Shown here in pieces: positions 1 through 4,852 of a stretch of DNA of 6,011 bases. Positions within the stretch are counted from its first letter, which is position 1, and the number at the start of each line of letters is the position of its first letter. Source of the stretch: CAYTLQ01 sp964438715 (GTDB lineage Bacteria > Bacteroidota > Ignavibacteria > Ignavibacteriales > Ignavibacteriaceae); NCBI GenBank assembly GCA_964438715.1, contig CAYTLQ010000277.1, positions 1 to 6,011 of the forward strand. Direction: 5' to 3'. The position numbers were made by a program, and so were the translations under genes. Under the pieces are notes generated by a model, which worked only from the letters and a program-made list of their open reading frames with translations, was not told where the DNA came from and searched no databases.

Positions 1-386
1 TTGTGTGGAGATTCTTACGGAAACTGGATTGAAGTTAAAACATGATAATTTTCTGATGGTTAGCTAAACAAACTTTTATATGCCTTAGCAAAAATTTCTT
101 TGTAATTGTTTTTTGCTGATAAAAGAATTTTCTCCACAGACAATAATAGATGGCAAGTGCTTAACTCATAATAAGTTTCGTTATAGTATCGCATTTCCGG
201 AACCTGAGCAATTAGCTAGCGCGTCAACAATAGTATTATTAGTAACGCAATGTTTCCTACTCTACCTATGTTATCCTTCAAAATTTGCTCAGCTCAGCAT
301 TTTGTTTTAAAATCCGTGTGAAAAGTAATAATTATGGAATTTGCTGTCAATTTAATTATTTATATTAATTTTGATGCCTAAATTAT
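1..386. other. gap without a confident gene; possible end of a gene entering from the left
   Basis: No convincing gene is seen here. At the left edge two plus-strand frames are open: one reads LCGDSYGNWIEVKT and stops at 43-45, the other is open for 21 codons and stops at 65-67. Either could be the C-terminus of a gene outside the window, but so few codons in AT-rich DNA can be open by chance. A 65-codon reading frame from a TTG at 113 to 310 has no Shine-Dalgarno site and no recognisable domain, and I do not count it as a gene. At 286-308 a 4-bp stem (TGCT/AGCA, 6-base loop) is followed by TTTTGTTTT, which could be a weak plus-strand terminator. The right end (about 330-375) is very AT-rich and leads into the 3' end of the minus-strand DUF72 gene. 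Confidence 0.4.
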
Positions 387-392
387 TTAGGC
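376..392 (-). terminator. palindrome over the DUF72 stop codon, possible weak terminator
   Basis: The 17 bases are a near-perfect palindrome: GCCTAAAT and ATTTAGGC arms around one central base. As RNA this would fold as a 6-bp stem (GCCUAA/UUAGGC) with a 5-base loop. The TAA stop of the DUF72 gene (389-387 on the minus strand) lies inside it. The downstream minus-strand sequence is AT-rich (ATCAAAATTAATATAAATAATT) but has no clean U-tract. Termination is therefore only a possibility, although the position right at the gene end favours it. Confidence 0.35.
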
Positions 393-1241
393 GTGTAATT
401 GGGACTGTATTTTCTTTATTGTCAGAGGAGCTGAACCTTCGTAGTGATTATTTACATTAACATAGAGATCAGTTTCCCTCTCTAACAAACTACGCATCAT
501 TTCAATGATTTTTTCAATTTCATCATCTTTTGGCTGTACTATCGCGTTCCAGATATTTCCCGTGACCGCTTCAATACCACTTCTGTCCGGCCCGTGTAAT
601 CTCAGCACAAGGGTGTCATCAATTAATTCCTTAAAGGAAGTATATGTTTCATAAACCGGTGGCATGTAATAACCATGCAGAAAAACGGGAACAAGTTTAT
701 ACTGAAATAAAAACTCAAAGTATTCTTTTTTAAGATAATTCGGATTCCTCGTTTCAATGCCTAATTTAATCGTTTTTGGTATAGCGTTTACGAATGCTTC
801 TAGTTTATCAAGAAATTGATTTAATGAATGCATCTTTTGCTTGTTGAGATATTCGAACTGTAGCATTACAACACCAACCTTGGAAGCCATAGGTGCAATT
901 GCTTCCAGAAATTCATTATACAAATCAACTGAAAGAAAATGTGGATTTTCTTTTAATGGTACTGATTTACTTTTTTGATAGTAATGAGTAAGACTAATTG
1001 AATTTGGCAACTTAATGGTAAAGCGAAAATCATCAGGAACGCTGGCATTATATTCTTCCACATCTTTATTTTTTGGCATCGTGTAACGGTTATTATCGAA
1101 TAACGACCAGAACCATTGGTCTATTTCCACAGTGGAAAAATGTTTCGCATACTCTTTGAGCATGTTTGGTACTTTGGCATCAGTATAAACAATGCCTTTC
1201 CATGAATCATATTTCCAACTACAAGTCCCTATACGGAGCAT
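387..1241 (-). CDS. DUF72 (YecE-like) family protein
   Basis: This is a complete 284-residue protein, the usual length for the DUF72 / YecE family (PF01904), which has a TIM-barrel-like fold and no established biochemical role. Family landmarks appear in order: IGTCSWKYDSW at residues 4-14, VEIDQWFW at 38-45, FTIKLPNSISLTH at 74-86, LQFEYLN at 127-133, IETRN at 162-166, LRLHG at 213-217 and the C-terminal NVNNHYEGSAP at 262-272. There is no signal peptide or membrane segment, so a cytoplasmic location is expected. The ATG at 1241 is the natural start because the IGT motif begins three residues later. AAAAGGA (1255-1249) lies 7 bases upstream of it. The gene is divergent from mutS and has no same-strand intact neighbour in the window, so context gives no clue to function. 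The family assignment is secure; the function is unknown. Confidence 0.93.
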   Translation of the reverse strand: MLRIGTCSWKYDSWKGIVYTDAKVPNMLKEYAKHFSTVEIDQWFWSLFDNNRYTMPKNKDVEEYNASVPDDFRFTIKLPNSISLTHYYQKSKSVPLKENPHFLSVDLYNEFLEAIAPMASKVGVVMLQFEYLNKQKMHSLNQFLDKLEAFVNAIPKTIKLGIETRNPNYLKKEYFEFLFQYKLVPVFLHGYYMPPVYETYTSFKELIDDTLVLRLHGPDRSGIEAVTGNIWNAIVQPKDDEIEKIIEMMRSLLERETDLYVNVNNHYEGSAPLTIKKIQSQLHA

Positions 1242-1248
1242 TACTATA

Positions 1249-1255
1249 TCCTTTT
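1249..1255 (-). promoter_or_regulatory. ribosome binding site of the DUF72 gene
   Basis: On the minus strand AAAAGGA is followed by a 7-base spacer and the ATG at 1241. It is a modest but well-spaced Shine-Dalgarno match and supports that start codon. Confidence 0.5.
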
Positions 1256-1268
1256 ATTTGAGTAAAAT

Positions 1269-1403
1269 TCACTTTATAGCCTGACTTTCCCAATTAACTG
1301 ACAACATAACAATATAGGTTCCCAAAGCTAATCCTGAACCATCGAAAAGGTATTCATAAAACCCTGCTGACTGATTTGCCTGTACCGGAGTTTTTATAGT
1401 TAT
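1269..1403 (-). pseudogene. remnant of a T9SS type A C-terminal sorting domain
   Basis: Between the DUF72 gene and mutS the minus strand is open for 44 codons and then stops at TGA (1271-1269). It reads ITIKTPVQANQ, then SAGFYEYLFDGSGLALGTY, then IVMLSVNWESQAIK. This follows the second half of the T9SS type A sorting domain (TIGR04183-like). There the pattern is T-L-V, a short linker, S-A-G-x-Y, x-F-D-G-S-x-L-x-x-G-x-Y and a final beta strand ending in lysine. Such domains sit at the C-terminus of large secreted or surface-attached proteins and direct export through the outer membrane. Here the usual last residues (MLLIK-like) are missing. The frame is closed upstream by TGA at 1406-1404, where family members often have glycine, so this could be GGA mutated to TGA. 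No passenger domain or start codon with a ribosome site is attached. I read it as the 3' end of a dead cargo gene. Confidence 0.6.
1323..1330 (-). promoter_or_regulatory. possible -7 box for the DUF72 gene
   Basis: The minus strand reads TAGCTTTG, an exact match to the Bacteroidota -7 consensus TAnnTTTG. It would start a transcript about 75 bases before the DUF72 ATG. I see no clear -33 TTG element, and the match lies in codons of the sorting-domain remnant, so it may be chance. Confidence 0.22.
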
Positions 1404-1646
1404 TCAGAAAATTATTAGATAATTGAAAAATACCTATTTTCACATATATGACAATCAATAAAAAATATAAACATTTTAGCAATCTCACTTTATTAAGTTG
1501 AAGTATGGATTTTTTTACATAGTTTCCTCAAACGATAACCTCATCGGTACAAATTCCAAACTCTTCTAATATAAATACTTTCGTAAAATTGTTCTGTAAG
1601 TTTAACATTCCTTCCGAACTACTTTCAGTTTTCACTTGCTAATTTG

Positions 1647-1654
1647 TATTTTTG
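1647..1654 (+). promoter_or_regulatory. mutS promoter, Bacteroidota-type -7 box
   Basis: TATTTTTG matches TAnnTTTG exactly, and the following GCAC extends the resemblance to the common TAtcTTTGCa promoters of this phylum. Transcription would begin a few bases after the G at 1654, essentially at the ATG at 1660. No good -33 TTG is seen about 20 bases upstream. The location supports ATG 1660 over the in-frame TTG at 1636, which would lie upstream of the transcription start. Confidence 0.5.
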
Positions 1655-1659
1655 CACTT

Positions 1660-4254
1660 ATGCAAACTCCTTTAATGACTCAATATTATCAGGTCAAAGC
1701 CGCGTATCCTGACACTATTTTATTGTTCAGGGTTGGTGATTTCTATGAAACCTTTGAAGACGATGCAAAAACGGCTTCAAAAGTTCTTGGAATAACATTA
1801 ACGCGTCGTGCGAATGGTGCGGCCGGAGATGTGCCTCTTGCCGGTTTTCCTCACCACGCTATCGACTCATATCTCCCGAAATTAGTTCGTGCAGGTTACA
1901 GAGTTGCCATTTGCGATCAGGTTGAGAATCCGAAATTCGCAAAGGGAATTGTTAAAAGGGAGGTAACCGAGGTGGTTACCCCGGGGGTCGCGTTTTCGGA
2001 TAAACTTCTTGACCATGGAAAAAATAATTTTCTGCTTTCTGTCTTCCGTCAGGGAGAAAATGCAGGTTTCTCTTTTTGTGATGCCTCCACCGGTGAATTC
2101 TATTTATATGAGTCCCCTGTAAGTTTAATTCCCCGACAATTTGAGACACTGCTTCCCGCAGAAGTAATCGTACCTAAAAAAGATTTCGGATGGTTCAACG
2201 AAAATTTCAGCGGAGCCGGTTTTCGTATTACACGGCTCGATGATTGGATCTTTTCGTATGATACATCAAAGGACATTTTGCTGAGACACTTCGGCACTGT
2301 TACACTAAAGGGTTTCGGAATTGATGAACTCCCTCTCGGCACCATTGCAGCGGGCTCAGTGCTCCATTATTTAAATGATACACAAAAGTCCAGATTAAGT
2401 CACATTCAGAAAATTTCGATTTATAACCCTACCGATTATATGGCTCTGGATTCAGCGACAAAGCGCAATCTGGAAATTGTGTTTTCAATGAATGAAAATA
2501 AAAACTCTCCTACACTCATAACCATTCTGGATAAAACCGAAACTCCGATGGGTGCAAGGCTTTTAAAGCGCTGGCTTTCGATGCCTTTAATTAAGCGGAC
2601 ACCTATTCTGAAAAGACTCGAGGCTGTTAGGGAGCTTTACAATAACACAGCAGTACGAAATACCCTGCGGTCAGCGTTAAAAGAAGTTGGTGATCTGGAA
2701 AGGCTTATCTCCCGAATCTGCACCGGACGAACAAATCCTCGCGATCTTAATAACCTGAAATCGTCACTAACAAATATTCCTATATTGAAGGAAGCGCTTT
2801 CTACAGCAAACAGCGAGGTAATAAAAAATTTAGGAAATTCATTTAAGGATTGTTCACATATTGTTGCAAGAATAGAATCTGCAATTAACGAGAATCCGCC
2901 TTTGAATATCGGCGATGGAGGTGTAATCAGACAAGGATATTCGCCGGAGCTTGATGAACTGCGTGAACTTTCATTCCATGGTAAGGATTGGATTGCCCGT
3001 CTTCAAAAGGATGAGAGAGAGAGAACCGGTATTAGTTCTTTGAAAGTAAGTTACAACCGGGTATTCGGATATTATATCGAAATAAGTAATGCAAATAAGG
3101 ATAAAATACCCTCAGACTACATACGCAAACAAACTCTCGTTAATTCGGAACGATTCATAACTCCCGAGTTAAAGGAGTACGAAGAAAAAATACTTAATGC
3201 AGAAGAAAAAATATTCGAGCTTGAATCCCGTCTGTTCAATGATTTACGACTTTCACTTGCAGAAGAAGCTGATGTGGTTCAGCAAAATGCAAAACTTATT
3301 GCAATGCTGGATTGCTTCGCATCTTTTGCAGAAGTTGCTGTCTCAAATAATTATATTGAACCGGAAATCACCGAGGGGCAGGAGCTCGAAATTATCGGAG
3401 GACGGCATCCGGTTGTCGAGCAAATTCTCCCTGCAGGAATTAAGTTCACGCCAAACGACTGTATTCTTGACGGCAAGAATGATCAGATAATTATTCTTAC
3501 CGGTCCCAATATGGCAGGAAAGTCGGTCTATCTGAGGCAAACAGGCTTAATTGTACTTATGGCTCAGGTCGGTTCATTTGTTCCCGCACGCTCGGCAAAA
3601 ATTGGTGTGGTTGATAGAATTTTCACTCGTGTCGGGGCAAGCGACAATATCAGCTCGGGTGAAAGTACTTTTCTTGTCGAAATGCAGGAAGCAGCCAATA
3701 TATTGAACAATGCTACCCCTTCAAGTCTTATATTGTTGGATGAAATTGGCAGAGGAACAAGCACTTTTGATGGAATATCAATCGCCTGGTCAATAACAGA
3801 ATATATTCACGAAAATCCTGCAGTTTGTGCTAAGACAATTTTCGCAACACACTACCATGAACTGAATGAGATGGCAGAATTATTTCCACGAATTAAAAAC
3901 TACAAAGTAGAGGTTCGTGAATATGAGGATAAGGTAATTTTTCTTCACAAAGTTAGCCCAGGTCAGGCAGACCATAGTTACGGCATTCAGGTAGCAATGA
4001 TGGCCGGTTTGCCATCGTATGTAACAAACAGAGCGAAGGAAATTCTCAATAATCTTGAATCGAAGGAATTAACTCCTTCTGAAATCAAGAAAAAGCGTTT
4101 AAAGAAAAACATTACAGACTCCTATCAACTGAATCTTTTTGAATTAAAGGACGAACCCTTACGCGAGGCTATTACGAGTCTGGATATTAATTCGTTAACT
4201 CCCCTCGAAGCCCTGAATAAATTACAAGAATTAAAAAAATCCATAAAAAATTAA
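1660..4254 (+). CDS. mutS: DNA mismatch repair protein MutS
   Basis: MutS binds mismatches and small loops in new DNA and, as an ATP-driven sliding clamp, recruits MutL. From the ATG at 1660 the protein has 864 residues, typical for bacterial MutS. The N-terminal domain carries TPLMTQYYQVK and GDFYETF (residues 26-32), whose F28 and E30 correspond to the mismatch-wedging Phe-x-Glu. The connector, lever and clamp region follows, with NRVFGYYIEI at 466-475 and ERFITPELKEYEEKIL nearby. The ATPase has Walker A GPNMAGKS (615-622), the ABC-type signature region SSGESTF, Walker B LILLDEIGRGTS (690-701), the ATHYHEL loop (729-735) and HSYGIQVAMMAGLP. QLNLF at 823-827 fits the beta-clamp-binding consensus. 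A short LTPLEALNKL tail ends the protein. An in-frame TTG at 1636 would add eight residues but lies upstream of the likely promoter. No Shine-Dalgarno is visible. The frame is intact and no mutL is nearby. Confidence 0.98.
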   Translation: MQTPLMTQYYQVKAAYPDTILLFRVGDFYETFEDDAKTASKVLGITLTRRANGAAGDVPLAGFPHHAIDSYLPKLVRAGYRVAICDQVENPKFAKGIVKREVTEVVTPGVAFSDKLLDHGKNNFLLSVFRQGENAGFSFCDASTGEFYLYESPVSLIPRQFETLLPAEVIVPKKDFGWFNENFSGAGFRITRLDDWIFSYDTSKDILLRHFGTVTLKGFGIDELPLGTIAAGSVLHYLNDTQKSRLSHIQKISIYNPTDYMALDSATKRNLEIVFSMNENKNSPTLITILDKTETPMGARLLKRWLSMPLIKRTPILKRLEAVRELYNNTAVRNTLRSALKEVGDLERLISRICTGRTNPRDLNNLKSSLTNIPILKEALSTANSEVIKNLGNSFKDCSHIVARIESAINENPPLNIGDGGVIRQGYSPELDELRELSFHGKDWIARLQKDERERTGISSLKVSYNRVFGYYIEISNANKDKIPSDYIRKQTLVNSERFITPELKEYEEKILNAEEKIFELESRLFNDLRLSLAEEADVVQQNAKLIAMLDCFASFAEVAVSNNYIEPEITEGQELEIIGGRHPVVEQILPAGIKFTPNDCILDGKNDQIIILTGPNMAGKSVYLRQTGLIVLMAQVGSFVPARSAKIGVVDRIFTRVGASDNISSGESTFLVEMQEAANILNNATPSSLILLDEIGRGTSTFDGISIAWSITEYIHENPAVCAKTIFATHYHELNEMAELFPRIKNYKVEVREYEDKVIFLHKVSPGQADHSYGIQVAMMAGLPSYVTNRAKEILNNLESKELTPSEIKKKRLKKNITDSYQLNLFELKDEPLREAITSLDINSLTPLEALNKLQELKKSIKN

Positions 4255-4280
4255 AGCCCTGATCTATTTCTAAGGGCCTT
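4243..4280 (-). terminator. intrinsic terminator, minus strand, overlapping the mutS 3' end
   Basis: On the minus strand AAGGCCCT (4280-4273) pairs with AGGGCTTT (4260-4253) to give an 8-bp stem with one G-U pair and a 12-base loop. T-rich sequence (TTTAATTTTTT, 4255-4245) follows at once. On the plus strand the same hairpin has an A-C mismatch and no following T-run, so it suits minus-strand transcription. It lies about 43 bases beyond the stop of the sorting-domain remnant at 4323, as expected for the terminator of that former gene. It may still stop transcription entering mutS from the right. Confidence 0.5.
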
Positions 4281-4322
4281 AAAAAGTTCCCGTTTTGTGA
4301 TACTCCCATGATAACAAAGGAA

Positions 4323-4580
4323 TTATTTAAGTAAAATCTTTTACCGGACGGCTCTATTACTGCCGGCGATTAGAACAAAAAAACACCACTCTGTGAAGTT
4401 CGCTACCATCAAAATTTACTGAATAGTAACCGAAATACTGTTTTTCATTCTCTAAAACTGCTCTCTTATTTCCGGGGACAGAATGAATCGTTGACGACAA
4501 TTCGCCCTAGACGAAATTGAAAATCGAATCTCTGGCATCAGGTAAAATGAATCAGGCGAATTCTGATTCGACACAAATTC
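4323..4580 (-). pseudogene. decayed T9SS type A C-terminal sorting domain
   Basis: Read on the minus strand with frame changes, this stretch covers a whole sorting domain. Frame A (4580 to about 4497) gives EFVSNQNSPDSFY then EIRFSISSRAN, matching the family pattern QNYPNPFNP...IRFSIP. Frame B (about 4497 to 4384) gives STIHSVPGNKRAVLENEKQ then GYYSVNFDGSELH, matching the D-x-L-G-x-E-V-x-x-L and G-x-Y-x-V-x-F-D-G-S-x-L strands. Frame C (4379 to 4323) gives FFVLIAGSNRAVR, a TAA stop, then KILLK and a second TAA, the classic C-terminal end of such proteins. The B-to-C change includes AGAG at 4392-4389, where one AG removed restores HSGVFF, and a run of seven T (4383-4377). These domains export secreted proteins through the type IX system. 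No passenger domain is recognisable upstream, although frame A stays open to 4622. The pattern order is strong evidence; the parent protein is unknown. Confidence 0.72.
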
Positions 4581-4678
4581 CCACGAGAAACCCATTGCTG
4601 GTTTAGCTTCAGCAAACCTGGTTTAGGGGAATTGTTAAAGAATTATTACCTCAGCAAAAAGGCTTTTTTCTTTCCACG

Positions 4679-4699
4679 ATTTGCATTATTATTGCAAAT
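4679..4699. promoter_or_regulatory. palindrome, possible operator upstream of lat
   Basis: ATTTGCA and TGCAAAT form perfect 7-bp arms around a 7-base AT spacer (TTATTAT). The symmetric form, about 155 bases before the lat start and outside the sorting-domain remnant, suits a dimeric transcription factor. No regulator gene is in the window, and a 7-bp dyad can arise by chance in AT-rich DNA. Confidence 0.3.
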
Positions 4700-4737
4700 A
4701 TGAAATTCAATAATTCTTCTTCAAATCGGAGGTATTG

Positions 4738-4777
4738 CTCAAAGTCGATGCGTAGCTATTTCGTTTCGAACTTTGAG
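4738..4777 (+). promoter_or_regulatory. hairpin in the lat leader region
   Basis: CTCAAAGT (4738-4745) is perfectly complementary to ACTTTGAG (4770-4777). CGA (4746-4748) pairs further with TCG (4766-4768), giving an 11-bp stem with one bulged A (4769) and a 17-base loop. The stem is followed by AATGTTTTCT, a weak U-rich tail. It could be an attenuator or terminator ahead of lat, or a protein-binding dyad. The function is not shown by sequence alone. Confidence 0.35.
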
Positions 4778-4839
4778 AATGTTTTCTAAGCCCACCAATC
4801 TCACCCGGCTTTAAATAACTGTTTCTAAAAATTTAACCT

Positions 4840-4845
4840 GGAGAG
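4840..4845 (+). promoter_or_regulatory. ribosome binding site of lat
   Basis: GGAGAG is placed 7 bases before the ATG at 4853, a good Shine-Dalgarno match and spacing. A second ATG at 4846, directly after it, opens a frame of only 11 codons, so 4853 is the real start. Confidence 0.7.
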
Positions 4846-4852
4846 ATGAATT

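Larger units (their letters stand above)
1242..1659. other. divergent gap between the DUF72 gene and mutS
   Basis: This 418-base spacer separates the divergently transcribed DUF72 and mutS genes. From 1269 to 1403 it holds the sorting-domain remnant listed separately, and at 1647-1654 the likely mutS promoter element. The stretch from about 1404 to 1630 is AT-rich with several short homopolymer runs (for example seven T at about 1510-1516). It shows no gene or RNA that I can recognise on either strand. Confidence 0.6.
4255..4852. other. gap between mutS and lat
   Basis: This 598-base gap has two parts. The left half holds the decayed sorting domain and its terminator, both on the minus strand. 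The right half (about 4623-4852) has no gene on either strand. It contains a palindrome at 4679-4699, a hairpin at 4738-4777 and the lat ribosome site, so it is best read as the lat promoter and leader region. No exact TAnnTTTG box was found there; GAACTTTG at 4768-4775 is one mismatch away but sits in the hairpin. No match to the lysine riboswitch core was recognised. Confidence 0.55.

Noticed and set aside
113..310. 65-codon plus-strand frame from a TTG
   Set aside because: It has no ribosome site and no recognisable domain. A stretch reading KFRYSIAFPEPEQL faintly recalls the start of a sorting domain, but the following FDGS and GVYFY parts are absent in every frame, so I do not call a third remnant.
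1531..1635. Minus-strand frame of about 34 codons reading LQNNFTKVF
   Set aside because: It vaguely resembles QNYPNPF, but its distance from the remnant at 1269-1403 is about 90 bases too long and no intermediate strand pattern is seen. Not supported as coding.
1636..1659. TTG start adding eight residues to MutS
   Set aside because: It lies upstream of the likely transcription start, lacks a ribosome site, and the MutS family begins close to the TPLMTQY motif.
1962..1980. GGTAACC / GGTTACC hairpin inside mutS
   Set aside because: It encodes the conserved EVTEVVTPG stretch of MutS, so codon constraint explains it.
4444..4487. Inverted repeat TTCATTCT / AGAATGAA
   Set aside because: It lies inside the codons of the decayed sorting domain, where it is explained as coding sequence. 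An 8-bp match over this distance is near chance expectation.
4499..4569. Competing hairpins AATTCGCC/GGCGAATT and GAATCAG/CTGATTC that look like an attenuator
   Set aside because: They also fall within the sorting-domain remnant (codons for QNSPDS and the frame A-B junction) and lie about 300 bases before lat, so a regulatory RNA is unlikely.
4595..4626. TTGCTG/CAGCAA stem and two TGGTTTAG copies 20 bases apart
   Set aside because: They are short, occur once only, and have no context such as an attachment site or repeat array.
4623..4852. Lysine riboswitch before lat
   Set aside because: No part of the conserved lysine-riboswitch core was recognised; only simple dyads are present.
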